From Letharia columbiana (taxonomy: Eukaryota; Ascomycota; Lecanoromycetes; Lecanorales; Parmeliaceae): a DNA stretch of 44,017 nt. Below the pieces are notes generated by a model. That model was not told where the DNA came from. It was given only the letters and a program-made list of their open reading frames with translations, and did no database searches. Made by a program: the position numbers and the translations under genes. This document shows positions 32,021-43,352 of the stretch, piece after piece. Numbering within the stretch: the first letter of the stretch is position 1; each line of letters starts with the position of its first letter. Location of the stretch: assembly GCF_014066305.1 (NCBI RefSeq), contig NW_023501141.1, forward strand, positions 1 through 44,017. The letters run 5' to 3'.

Positions 32021-33360
32021 TCATCGCCCCCTCTTTCTATTTGTCGCCCTCCTTGACATTCTTCCTCCCCGAAAGCTCCAACTTCCCATCGCGCTAAGGT
32101 GTCCCTCGTCGTGCCCACCCTCCTGATCCCACGAATGACTCCAATATGTTATAGACCAACTGCCCAAGGCCTGCACATCCAGAACATCCTTACAAGTCTC
32201 TGGATCAAACCCCTCCTCACCAGCCTTACAAACGCCCTCCAACTCTTTCTCGCCCCACCAATACGGAAAGATCATCTCCTTCCCCAACAGCACCAACTGA
32301 TGCATCCCGACTTCAGCACTGGCTCTGATATTCTTCTCGCCTAAAGATCGAACATACATCTCCTTCAACTCACTCTTCAACAAAACCTCATCCAAGCTCG
32401 CTCCATGATCATTATCACTGCGATACTCCCTTAAATACTCATTGACCAAGTAGAACAGCGCGTCCGGTCCGGTCACTGCTTCGGGCCAATCGCCGTAGGG
32501 TTTGGTCCCCTTCGAGACTAGGTCCAGAGGCAGGAGCCAGAAGGGATGGGACGGCGTCGAAGCCAACCAAGCGTTCGGGATGCTGTGTTTTTTCGAATTA
32601 TCAGCGCCCATGCGGGCGAGGAAGGCCGTCTGTGGGCCTGCATTGTATGAGGTAGTGGGAAATGTAGAGGTGGGCGCGGCGTCGGAAGTAGGAGTGTGTG
32701 TAGGATTCTGAATGCTGGTGAAACCTGATTGCGAGCTGGAGGAGATGTTGTGCTGCGCAAAAAGGGCCTCATAAGGACGCAAACATTCAGTATCCAGATC
32801 AGCATACACCCTTCAAAACGCGGTATCAGTGATGTCCCCCACTGTTCCACCCCGCCCGCCGGAAGAGAGCAGTAAACTCACCCGCCAAAAACAAACATGT
32901 ACAAATTCCTTACCGCATCTGCGCGGTAGATCTCGCTCTTCAACCCATCGTACTTGACCAGGAACTCCGGGGCGTATTTCTCCACCAAACGGCGGTTATC
33001 TTCGTCTGTCCACAGCACCCATTCAAAGTCCGGATTCATATCTCTGCATGAGAGGCTCCACTGCTCGAACTTTGATGGGAGGATGGTAGTGGACCAGCTC
33101 TGGTGAAGAAGCTTGGGCATGTGTGGTCCTGAGTGCGGAGGAGGCCGTGCCATTAGTTCCGCAGGGGAGATTTGTCGCGCTTTAGGTGCGGCAGCGGAAT
33201 GCAACGGAGATATGGGTAGGTGATGGCCGGGTTGAAGTCTGAAGAGGAAAGGGGAAGACTCTTTGGTAGGAGTTTTGAGGGTGTAGAACACAAAGCAGAC
33301 GAGAAGGACCAGTGGCAAAGCGATTGTACTGGAAAGTGTGCGATGGCGGAGACTGCGCAT
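32021..33360 (-). CDS. GT32 glycosyltransferase (OCH1-like mannosyltransferase), type II membrane
   Basis: Exon 1 is 33360-32882 and exon 2 is 32810-32021. The 71-bp intron (GTGAGT...GAAG) joins MFVFGG to VYADLDTE, giving 422 residues. A short basic N-terminus and TM helix at about 12-29 (STIALPLVLLVCFVFYTL) indicate a Golgi type II protein. Family motifs follow: MPKLLHQSWST, FEWVLWTDEDNRRLVEKY, LKSEIYRADAVRNLYM and the metal/nucleotide-sugar binding Asp-x-Asp at 164-166 (YADLDTECL). Later blocks (IPNAWLASTPSHPFW, ITYWSHSWDQEGG) also fit. The C-terminus is Arg-rich. It probably acts in N- or O-glycan or sphingolipid mannosylation; the acceptor is unknown. Reading frame and splice sites look intact. 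Confidence 0.87.
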
Positions 33361-35573
33361 TCTGCTGGCACGGTCGAAAGCAATGTCTTATGTTGATCTG
33401 TGAAGGGAGATATGATGGAGGGCATTTCTGGGCAAAGTGAGCGAAGGCTGATGAATGATAGAAAAAGCTGAGGGATGAGAAACGTGAAGGCTGCAATCGG
33501 TTATTGAATGTGCGTGAATCAGTCAAGAGACGAAACTTGATCCTCTATCTTTTTGCTCCAGTCTCCACGCTCATGGATCATTTTAGATTCACATATTTGC
33601 CTATTTATTTAATCGACACGCATCTACCCGAGACATTCGGATCATGTTTCAAGTGTTGGCAGTCAAGGCTTATGTGTCTTCATACGTTTAGCTCAGCTAG
33701 TCCTATCAGCGGAAGTCTTGCGAAGGAGGTTTACACCTTGTCAGCTGCATAACGAGGCTGTGTATAAGATGAAACCACCTGCACATACGAGGCGAGAAGG
33801 TGTATAGCCATAGATTTCCTGAGCTTGACAAGGCTCAGACGATCTACGCCTCGCGCCTGGTTGAAATGTGATACAACTTTGCCCTTCTTTTTATTCGAGT
33901 GCGACATCAGCATCCGCATAAGCGATCAACATCATTCTCGTCGGTGTTCCAAGTTTGTATGGTCTTCGAGGCCACATCGATCTGTTAGCTCTTCCTAATT
34001 GAATATGCAGAGTAGACGTTTGAGGACCCAGTCGCAAATACGCAATGCAGGGGTTACTGTGCTTTTTTAAACATGTCGATGTGGCCGCTTTTCGGATTTG
34101 GCAGCGAGCTGAGATGAGACATCAATTCATTGGGCACCGAGCCGCATTCCCGCAAGGCTGAACCGGGAAGGAATCTGACCGAGATTGCATTCGGGAGGCC
34201 CGCAGGGAGATGATTGAAGAAAACAGAGGAAACACTGCAAAAGGGGACATGCATTTCTCGCCTTACCATGCCTCACTTTATCACCAATGTTCGCGTAAAG
34301 TCAACCCTCTTCGATAATGCTTCCAATCCAGACGGCTGAGGAGTGGCGCCTATTCTCAACGTCCGTCATCATTTACGGCTTTATCTCCGCTCTTAAAGTG
34401 ATAGGACTCCTTGAATATCCTTTCCAGTGAGATCTTTGTATCATCTTACCGGATGACTGTTTCAGATGATTCCGAGCGAGAACGACTCTGGCACACTTTG
34501 ACCACAACTCTTCTTTCTGTTCAACTTGACACCGCTTTCAGAAACTATCCAGTGGCAATGAGCTGATCAGGTTGAGTAATTTTTGAATACTTGTCTCCCA
34601 ATGATGGACGTCAGAATGAGTATTTCCTTGAGTGACATCAACACGGTCTTTCAGCACTCTCTCTAGATTTATCGAGTGGTGATTCCACTTGATTCGCAGC
34701 AAGAATGCTTACTGCTCAGACGGCGGATGAGGTGTGCTCGTGACTTGTCTGCCCTCTCTATCCTCATCCGATGCTTTACTCGTCGTCTGCCGCTTCTAGA
34801 ATTTTCTCTCGCCACCCTTCCTCGTCGCTCACTACTATGAACCTCTCCCGGCCATAATCTTTCCATCTTTCATCGAGGTACGGTAGACGTAAAAGAGAAG
34901 TGACCTATCTAGCACTTAGCGTTGCCGGCCGCTACCGTGCGCTACTCTACTGGAGGGGTTTGGGAGAGAGCCCTGACCCACAGAGCACGAAACACTCTCT
35001 TCTGACACATCAATACACAAATCCACCTAACCCTAAGGATCCACACTCGATGATGATACCTGTAGTTTATAGCTAGTTAATGAGTGGACTGCTCTGAGCT
35101 TTGACGCCTGTCCCGCAGTATAATTCAAGCCACACACACACACCTAGTCTGTTTGGCAAAGTGAAGATAAAATGTCGCAACTGTCCCTCATCAAGTGGCG
35201 GAGATTCTCCCAATGCAACTGCTTCGCTCAAAGACATCCACCGTGATTCGGACTCGACTGACTTGGGGACCCTTACTTGTACTCTTCAGCATAAAATTTC
35301 GGCCTTCGGACTGGCCGCGACTATCTAAGTTGCTCAATCATTCTGGTTTACAACGCAAAACCCTTCACCACATAGCTTCCAGGCTATAGATACTTCAAAG
35401 TTCTCGCCACTCGACAATGGTGTGCTGACCTGGACTTTGTACGTAGCTGTCATCAAGTCTCCCCACGTGCACAGCGCCTGAACTACGATAACCTTATAGA
35501 TACTCCATCTGGCAGCGGTCGCATGGCTGCTTCCATTAAATAGGGGATTCTTCCACACCTTTGCTTAAACGTC
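33361..35573. other. Long stretch without a recognisable gene
   Basis: It contains the GT32 promoter and about 2 kb in which all frames are short. Minus frames overlapping 33153-33526 are shadows or leader. I see no RNA gene signature. It may contain older relics beyond recognition. Confidence 0.4.
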
Positions 35574-36077
35574 ATGACGAGCGCAGATACAACTACCTTG
35601 CGCGGATCATCTGACGATGCCGATTGGGCAAGAGCTATTATGGGGGAAGAGTCCAGTCAAGCTACTGATATGAACACCACGCTCGAGGAGTCCCCCACGT
35701 GCTACGTTTGTTTATATTAAGGCAGCTATCAGTACGGTAGGGCCTCGGATTGCGATCAGAGGTAGGAAAAGTCAGATGTAGTCAAAATGTACACATGTTC
35801 TACGTGCCTCACCTTAACCTGCACCAAATGCGGAGCTCTCAACCATGAAAGCCTTGATCCAACCAATGCAAAAGTGCTATACTTGGCGACATCGAAGGAG
35901 AAATTTGATGCGATGGAGTGCGCGCAGTGTGGGTCAACAACTCAGAGGTCGGAAGACTGCAACCACATGGAGTGCAAAGCGAGTGGAGAACAAATCTGCT
36001 ATATGGACTCGGAGGTATCTGTTTATTTGACGGAAGAGTCTGATAGCTTCTATGATACTGGATATGGTGATCATTGA
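35574..36077 (+). pseudogene. RING/IBR-type zinc-finger gene with two in-frame stops
   Basis: A single frame starts MTSADTTTLRGSSDDADWAR and reaches a first Cys pair (PTCYVCLY). It meets TAA at 35718-35720, continues GSYQYGRASDCDQR, meets TAG at 35763-35765, then runs EKSDVVKMYTCSTCLTLTC, TKCGALNHESLD, DAMECAQCGSTTQRSEDCNH, MECKASGEQICYMDSEV to 36077. The spacing of Cys and His (CSTC...CTKC...C-x2-C...C-N-H-M-x-C) is that of the IBR/RING2 part of RBR-type ubiquitin ligases. One expected Cys in the CxxCG position is Ala-Ser-Gly here. Both stops would be Gln codons (CAA, CAG) before a single C to T at CpA. An intact shorter product from the ATG at 35787 (96 residues) is the alternative. Confidence 0.5.
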
Positions 36078-36374
36078 GTCAAAGATCGTGAAGCTAGCAA
36101 AATGAAATCGTAATCCGCACAATGATCTTCAGAAGCCAAAAGACCGAGAACTGAGAAGGTGGACCATCCGGAAACTTCCTGTGCGTGATGTAAGCTTGCA
36201 CTTCTGATAGGCTCAGAAGAACTGGGATGGTAGTCGAAATGTGGCCCCAGCCCAACGCCGACCTCTCGCCGCACTTCCCCCCCCAGAAGAGGTACCGATA
36301 CCGGCGCGGCGACGTGGTCATTCGAAGGCTATTCTTTCTAGCGCATGTATATGAGACTCGGTACGTAGGAGGGA
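36078..36374. other. Intergenic 3' flank
   Basis: Between the zinc-finger relic and the 3' end of the SDR gene; no coding region recognised. Confidence 0.4.
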
Positions 36375-37395
36375 TTACTGGGCAGTGTAGCCACCTGGGG
36401 GTGAGTAAGCTTGCTGCATATAGACACCAAACACCCAAGCGAAGACTTACCATCAACAGGCAGCGCTGCTCCAGAGACCCAACTCGCATCATCACTTGCC
36501 AGGAAAAGGGCCGCCTTCGCGATATCCTCTGGCTCGCCGAGGCCTTTGAAGGGATGCATTGCCCCAAGCCGAGCTTGCGTTGCCTCAACATCCGTCAATG
36601 GTTTGATCATAGCCGTCTTTGTGACTACGGCTAAGAGTCAGCATCCCCCGTCCCATCGAAGTATAGTGTTCCACTCACAGCCAGGACACAGAACATTGCA
36701 ATGGATGCGCCATGGTGCCAAGTCCAGAGCAACCGTCCGAGTTATTTGGACCACTGACCCTTTCGAAGCTGAATAGGACACTGTTCCACCCAGGCCCACC
36801 ACTCCCGCCACTGATGCAACATTTATGATCCAGCCCCGATCGCCGCTCGGGTAGGGATTTTGGGTGATCATCTGTTGGGCAGCGTACTTGCAACCGAGGA
36901 ACACGCCGCGGGAGTTGACAGACATGGTGGTGTCAAAGGTCGAGTCGGGGGTTTCGTGGACAGGGAGGAGGAGGGGGACTTCGAGGCCGATGCCGGCATT
37001 GTTGACCATGCTGTCATCGACTTGTCAGCCCTGCGGCTTGCAGATGGCGTGTAGGCGTTGAGCGGGCCAGCTCACATGTCGAGCCTGCCATAGACCTCCA
37101 CGGCCCTCGCGATTAGGCTCTGCACACTCTGACTGTCCCGAACATCACATTCGACAAACAGACTCTTTCCTCCGCTCTCGAGAATCACCTCGTGTGTAGC
37201 TTTAGTATCCCCCTCTTTGACATGAACTTCTGCAACGGGTCGCAGATCGGCACAGACGACAGCGGCACCGTGTGTTGCGTACCTAAGCGCGATCGCGCGT
37301 CCAAGACCTGATGATGCGCCAGTGATGACGGCGGTCTTATCGAGCAGTCGTTGCGAGGAGGGGGAGGCAGCGGCAGATGGGTTGAGAGTGCTCAT
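36375..37395 (-). CDS. Short-chain dehydrogenase/reductase (classical SDR)
   Basis: Four exons keep phase: 37395-37076, 37010-36679, 36624-36451 and a 20-bp last exon 36394-36375, for 281 residues. The introns are 65, 54 and 56 bp with GTGAGC, GTGAGT and GTAAGT donors. The Rossmann signature Thr25-Gly-x3-Gly-x-Gly is in AVITGASSGLGRAIAL. An Asp after beta-2 (VVCADLRP) suggests NAD(H) rather than NADP(H). NNAG lies at 110-113. The catalytic set is Asn139, Ser173 (INVASVAG), Tyr186 and Lys190 (SYSASKG). The PG motif and a standard end (ASDDASWVSGAALPVDGGYT) complete the domain. It is a cytosolic oxidoreductase of alcohol/ketone substrates. It resembles 3-oxoacyl-ACP-reductase-like and cyclic-alcohol dehydrogenases; substrate unknown. 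Confidence 0.9.
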
Positions 37396-38351
37396 GGTGG
37401 ATTATGGAGGGCAGAGTTGAGGTCGTTGAGCGTGTCACTGTGAGTATGGGCGGATGGGTAGGACAAGAGGGTAAGGTGCGCATTATGCTATGGGTCTCCA
37501 TACTGTATGATTTGAGTAGGAAGCTGATGAAGATGATGACTGAGCGTGCTGCGTTCTTTTGTTCGGAGATCAGCCAAACATTTTGCTCTCAGAAAAGGTA
37601 CTTGGGAGTTTATCCGCATTGAGCCTAGCCTTTGAACCAGATATGGTGAGGTCTCCAGCTAGCCTTTTGAAGGATAGTGCTCTGTCTAGGCTCAAATTGG
37701 TATTCGAGTGTGTAACCTCCCGCTCCCGTATCACGAGTAGTGAAGTATAAAGTCGCCGACATCGTCACTTCCTTGTCCCCTCCTTATTTCGCAATAATAA
37801 TCTACCACTACCACCATCTCAAACCGAACTATGAGAGACACAGTGCGCCTCTCCAGACCCGCTTGAGGTAGAGCCCCTCGTAGCTCCGTTTGAGATGGTA
37901 GTAGTCTATAGCGAAAATGGCGAAAGATGCGAAAAAAGGTACTGTATGTAAATTTGTTCGGATTTCAGTTTGAGCTGCGACGATTGTACAGAGGACGCAA
38001 AACAGCTCTCTTCTTCCACGTCGTGTAACTCGATGACACAATACGATGCTATCCAAACCTCTTTCGCTAAAATTATGAGGATGTCGTTGCAAGGGACTTA
38101 CCAAGTTACCGTCCCTCTTTCCATTTCAACCTTGGTAGTGGAGACTGGGGTATCGGATATACCTTATATTTGAACCGCACTAGAGAAGTTCCACCATTTA
38201 TGAGACACGGGCCAATAACAGGAGCCATGTGAATGCGATGCCTTTCTTACTTCCTGCTGAAATCGCATTTCCTCCCTTTTCTTTACTACTCCGTTGACCA
38301 TCCTCCTCTTGAACTTTCTTCGAGTCCACCGTCAATTCTTGATACGGTCCG
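37396..38351. other. Divergent intergenic region with an inverted repeat
   Basis: It holds the promoters of the SDR and DUF3431 genes. Around 37807-37905 two arms pair (ACCATCTCAAAC with GTTTGAGATGGT, plus flanking partial matches) across a roughly 65-bp centre. No coding region is recognised. Confidence 0.45.
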
Positions 38352-39515
38352 ATGTTTACCATGTCCTCACTTGTTCCCGAGCATGTGCTCAAGCAAGTAC
38401 AGACATTCCGTTTGTCTTCGCTTGTTCCCGAACATGTGCTCAAGCAAGTACCAGGTTTGCCCGGATACTCTGACGGTCATGAATATGAAAGACTAGCGAA
38501 TGGACAACATGACGAAGATTCGCCCCAGCGCGCAACAAAGTACAATTACAAGATATATGCTTCCATCATTTGCGCCCTTTTTGTCACGTTTTTAGCCTTC
38601 AAAGGTGCAGTCAATACTCACATCTCCATCTCTACTATGCCAAACACCAGCTCACCCACAATAGCCATACCTAAGTACATGCCAGAGGAACAAATCAACA
38701 CCACCGAAAGCCAATTGCAACAGATCAACGCTACCAAAAGCAATCTAGATCAGATTGTGGACATCCCAAAAGAAACCAAGGCCCTAGTGGTATCTGCACG
38801 ATCACGAGATGTCATCCATTGGATGGAGGATGTCCAAGAAGACTGGATCCAATACCCATACCTCGTCACTGAAGACACCAACCCCAACAGCACCCTCTCC
38901 GTACCCGCAAACGACGGGAATGAAGCGATGCGCTACTTCTCCTTCATTATTGACAACTACGACTCTCTTCCAGACATCATCGCTTTCCGCCACGGCCACA
39001 ACACGACCTGGCATCAACGCTTCGATTCCGCGGCCGAAGTCAATCACCTGAACCTCACCACTGTCCGCTTGCGCGGATACCAAAATTTCAACTGTGAACT
39101 GAGGGTTCTTGGCTGTGACCAACATATATACCTCGCCGATAAGCAACGCGCGGAAAACGCCACCAACGACGAATCTAACGGGCGGCTCTCTACTCGTTCG
39201 GACCCTCCAGTCGATGAAGCCATATACCAGAACTGGGACGCTTGGTTCGGCGTCCCCATGCCTGAAGACGTAACCTCAGCATGCTGCGCGCAATTCGCAG
39301 TATCGAAGGAAGCTGTGTATCGCAGGACAAAGGAAAAATATATGGAATACCGGCAGTGGTTGCTCAGTACTAATTTGGAGAGTCGTCATTCGGGGATGGT
39401 TTTTGAGAGGCTGTGGCATGTTGTCTTCGGCATGGCTCCTGTGGTGTGTGGGTCGGACGAACAGTGCTATTGTGATGTTTATACAACCCCACTTTCTGGC
39501 ACCTGTCCACCATGA
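38352..39515 (+). CDS. DUF3431 family protein, type II membrane
   Basis: A single ATG-initiated exon of 387 residues. The short cytosolic N-terminus carries a 17-residue tandem duplication (SSLVPEHVLKQV twice). One TM helix lies at about 68-84 (KIYASIICALFVTFLAF). A lumenal Asn/Thr-rich stem with N-glycosylation sequons precedes the DUF3431 domain: KALVVSARSRDVIHWMED, YPYLVTED, VPANDGNEAMRYFSFIIDNY, LPDIIAFRHGHNTTWH, VRLRGYQNFNCEL, ACCAQFAVSKEAVYRR, FERLWHVVFGMAPVVC. The family is fungal and often annotated as glycosyltransferase-like; the exact reaction is not established. Golgi or secretory location is inferred from the anchor. The frame is intact. Confidence 0.85.
   Translation: MFTMSSLVPEHVLKQVQTFRLSSLVPEHVLKQVPGLPGYSDGHEYERLANGQHDEDSPQRATKYNYKIYASIICALFVTFLAFKGAVNTHISISTMPNTSSPTIAIPKYMPEEQINTTESQLQQINATKSNLDQIVDIPKETKALVVSARSRDVIHWMEDVQEDWIQYPYLVTEDTNPNSTLSVPANDGNEAMRYFSFIIDNYDSLPDIIAFRHGHNTTWHQRFDSAAEVNHLNLTTVRLRGYQNFNCELRVLGCDQHIYLADKQRAENATNDESNGRLSTRSDPPVDEAIYQNWDAWFGVPMPEDVTSACCAQFAVSKEAVYRRTKEKYMEYRQWLLSTNLESRHSGMVFERLWHVVFGMAPVVCGSDEQCYCDVYTTPLSGTCPP
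38364..38465 (+). repeat. 51-bp tandem duplication in the DUF3431 N-terminus
   Basis: Units start at 38364 and 38415. The first 37 bases of each unit differ at three positions, all transitions. It is in frame, so it adds 17 residues. Confidence 0.9.
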
Positions 39516-40429
39516 ATGAGCTTCACAGGCCGTGACTAATGGCACCATCTCTGCCAGGGTTTATTCTGGTAATCATGCCATCTTTGGCTGCATGTTGCCA
39601 TGCAGAAAATGCTCGCCGGTCGCGCCGGTACGCACAATATGCAATCTATTCGAGACATGTTCCAGGTCTGCAGCAACGGACGCCGAACCTCCGAAAGCTT
39701 CAAACCAGTTCTTGAGGTCACTGCGTTCGAAGAGCAGTCGCGGTCTCGAGGTCTTTGATAGGGTGGATTAGTAGCATGGGGTTCAAATAAAGTGGAAAAG
39801 CTGGGCGATTTTACCAAGAACCTGGAAGTCAAGGCCACTGGTGGTGGGATAAAGAACGCTGAACCAGTTTCCACGTCAGAGCGATGAGGCGTCGGCCGAA
39901 GGCGGCCGCTGCTGATGATGGGATAGATATCGCATCGGCAACTGGGCCAACATGCTTCCTGCCCACGATTGTACTATATTTAATAGCAGAAGCATCTGAG
40001 TTGTTCCAAGACGAATTCTCTTCAGACTCATATTAACTGACTCCTGTTCTCAAGCTGCTCGCTGCCGGTAGAGGTATCTCTTTCCCCGGCATAGCTGCGC
40101 AATCTCGTTCTTACTCCTCCATGTTGCCTATTTATCAAATCAACCAACTTTCGAAGCGGGGGCCTCGACTGTAAACGAAGGATGCTGTTGAACTTCTGGG
40201 CTGCTTGCGCATCATCTGAACTTACAGCATCTTCATATACAGGAACCTGAGCGAAGCTTTGTCTCTAGCAGCAAAGGAGATTCGCTGCTGAGGAACCATG
40301 AGACAGAGGGCATCTCAAAAATCACCATATGTGCGAAGAACAGACCAAAAAGCAGCTAGCCGAGAACCGCAACGGCTCTTTTCCTTGCCACAACTATGTC
40401 GAGCCTGGTAATAGTAGCTCTACTCTTAT
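39516..40429. other. No gene recognised
   Basis: A 112-codon minus frame (39536-39874) and a plus frame from about 39600 (starting MQKMLAGRAGTHNMQSIRDM) overlap; neither can be assigned. The right end grades into the AT-rich block. Confidence 0.35.
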
Positions 40430-40800
40430 TCTATCCCTTTCCTTATAATTAAGAGGGCTACGCTAGTAGGAGATTTTTAAATAGAATTATTAGTTAACTG
40501 AATTTAAATCTATACTTAAGTTATACTATTAATTAATATATTAATATATATAAAAGAATAAGATAAAGTTAAATTAAAAAATCTTAAATTTATATATATA
40601 GCTAATTATAAATTCGAGGTTATTATATCTTTTAACTAGACTATTTAAGTTAGCTCGCTAACTCTTTTAAGCTTTCTTATAAAAAAATAGATATACGTTA
40701 TTTATAAATAAGATAACTTTTTTATTTTCTATTAAAATTTTAAGATTTTTTTTAATTATAAAATATAATTTACGCTTTTTAATTTAAAAAAAGAATTAAT

Positions 40801-41610
40801 AGATTTAATCTTATAATTATTTAAAAATAGAAAGTTTAAATATCGCTTATTAAAGTTTACTTATTAAATTTACTCGATAGCTTTAATTAAAAAAATAGAT
40901 TATAGATTTAATTTATAAATTTAAACTTATTAATATATATAAAAGAATAAGATAGAGTTAAGTTATAAAATCTTAAATTTATATATATAGCTAATTATTA
41001 ATTTATTAGATTTACGCTCTTTAATTAAATTATTAACTTATCGCGAATAAATAAATTAATATTCGTAATTATTAAAAATCTCTTTCTCTACTTTTAACTC
41101 TTTAATAACTTTACTATTTTCTATTAAAATTTTTTATTTTTTTTAAATTATAGTCTATACTTACGCTTTTTATTAATAGAATTTTTTTAAAATAGAATTT
41201 TTATAATTATTAAAGTATAAGAAATTTAAATATCGCTTATTAAAGTTCGCTTAATAGCTTTAATTAAAAAATATATATATTAAATTAAATATTAAAATAA
41301 GTCTTTACTTTCTATTAAAATTTTAAATTTTTTCTTTTAAATTATAGAATATAATATAGACTTTTAAATAAAAAAGAATATTTAAATTTTATCTTATAAA
41401 TATTTAAAGATAAAGAATTTAAATATCGCTTTTTAAAGTTCGCTCGATAGTCTTAATTAAAAAATAGATATATATTATTTAATTTTAAAATATTACTTTA
41501 ATTTTCTATTAAATTTTTTTAATTCTTTTTTAAATTATAAAACGTAATATAGACTTTTAAATAAAAAAAGAATTATAAGATTTAGTCTTTTAAATATTTT
41601 AAGATAAAGA
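40801..41610 (+). repeat. Direct repeat copy A in the AT-rich block
   Basis: It begins AGATTTAATCTTATAATTAT. About 810 bp align in order with copy B at 42467-43285, with small indels and substitutions. Subunits such as AAATATCGCTTATTAAAG recur inside the copy. A shorter related piece is at about 40540-40620. Confidence 0.8.
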
Positions 41611-41779
41611 ATTTAAATATCGCTTATTAAAGATCGCTTATTAAATTTACTCGATAGCTTTAATTAAAAGAAATAATTATAAATTTAATTTATAGATTTT
41701 TACTTATATCTTATAGAAGAATATTATAATTTAAATAAAACTTTAATAAAATCTTTAAAAGTAAGATTATTAGATTTTT

Positions 41780-42400
41780 TTAAAGTATTATAATTATACT
41801 TTTTATATATTATATATAAAACGAGTAAAGATATATAAATTAAATCTTTAATTTTTTTTAATTAAAACTATTAAGTAAATAGATAAGTAAACTTTAATAA
41901 GTGATATTTAAATTTCTTACGCTTTAATAATTATAAGACTATATTTAAAAATTCTTTTTTTATCTAAAAGTCTATATTTTATTCTATAATTTAAAAAAAA
42001 ATTAGTAGAAAATAAAAAGATTATTTTAAAATTAAATAATATATATCTATAATTTAATTAGAGCTATTCGACTAGTAAGTAAACTTTAATAAGTAATATT
42101 TAAATTTCTTACGCTTTAATAATTATAAGATTAAATTTAAATATTCTTTTTTTATTTAAAAGTCTATAATTTATTCTATAATTTAAAAAAAAAACTTAAA
42201 AAATTAATAAAAATAAAAAAGTTATTTTATATATTAATAACGTATATCTATTTTTTAATAATTATAAATATTAATTTATTTAATTATAGTATTTAATTAA
42301 AGAGCGTAGATTTAATAAGATTATTATTAATTATATATATAAATTAAAGATTTTATAATTTAATTCTATCTTATTCTTTTATATATTTTAATAATTATAT
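41780..42400 (-). repeat. Inverted copies of the same repeat family
   Basis: Reverse complements of copy-A subunits occur here, for example CTTTAATAAGTGATATTTAA (near 41890), its relative near 42087, and the complement of the AAAGAATAAGATAGAGTTAA subunit near 42355. With copies A and B on either side, the block has a direct-inverted-direct layout. Confidence 0.65.
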
Positions 42401-42466
42401 AATATTAATATTAATTAAAAAGATATAATATAATATAATATAAGATTTTAATAATATATATTTAAT

Positions 42467-43285
42467 AGATTTAATCTTATAATTATTTAAAAATAGAAAG
42501 TTTAAATATCCCTTTTATAAAGTTTACTTATTAAATTTACTCGATAGCTTTAATTAAAAAAATAGATTATAAATTTAATTTATAAATTTAAACTTATTAA
42601 TATATATAAAAGAATAAGATAGAGTTAAGTTATAAAATCTTAAATTTATATATATAGCTAATTATAAATTTATTAGATTTACGCTCTTTAGTTAAATTAT
42701 TAAATTATCGCGAGTAAATAAATTAATATTCGTAATTATTAAAAATCTCTTTCTCTACTTTTAACTCTTTAATAACTTTACTATTTTCTATTAAAATTTT
42801 TTTTTTTTTTTTAAATTATAGTCTATAACTTACGCTTTTTAATAATAGAATTTTTTAAAATAGAATTTTTATAATTATTAAAGTATAAGAAATTTAAATA
42901 TCGCTTATTAAAGTTCGCTCGATAGTTTTAATTAAAAAATAGATATATTAAATTAAATATTAAAATAAGTCTTTACTTTCTATTAAAATTTTAAAAATTT
43001 TCTTTTAAATTATAGAATATAATATAGACTTTTAAATAAAAAAAGAATATTAAAATTTAATTTTATAAATATTTAAAGATAAAGTAATTAAATTTTACTT
43101 TTTAAAGTTTACTCGATAGTCTTAATTAAAAAAATAGATATATATTATTTATTTTAAAAAAATATTTTAATTTTCTATTAAAATTTTTAATTTTTTTTTA
43201 AATAATAAAACGTAATATAGACTTTTAAATAAAAAAAGAATTATAAGATTTAATTTTATAAATATTTTAAGATAAAGAATTTAAA
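42467..43285 (+). repeat. Direct repeat copy B in the AT-rich block
   Basis: The same order of sequence as copy A (AGATTTAATCTTATAATTAT at the start, AAGATAAAGAATTTAAATAT near the end). It ends abruptly at a GC-richer island at 43285-43335. Confidence 0.8.
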
Positions 43286-43352
43286 TATTAGACGGGCGAA
43301 GGGATTAGGGTTATAGCGGCGGATGCGTGGAACTTAGAGAAAAAAAAAAAAA
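43285..43352. other. GC-richer island with a telomere-like core and A run
   Basis: Inside otherwise AT-rich DNA, this short island contains GGGATTAGGGTTATAGCGG, ending in an A15 run at about 43341-43355. TTAGGGTTA matches one and a half fungal telomere repeat units, too short to be a telomere. It marks the right edge of repeat copy B. Confidence 0.5.

Noticed and set aside
36227..36634. Plus-strand frame over the SDR gene
   Set aside because: Antisense shadow of the well-spliced SDR exons.
43295..43312. Possible telomere
   Set aside because: Only one and a half TTAGGG units; no array.
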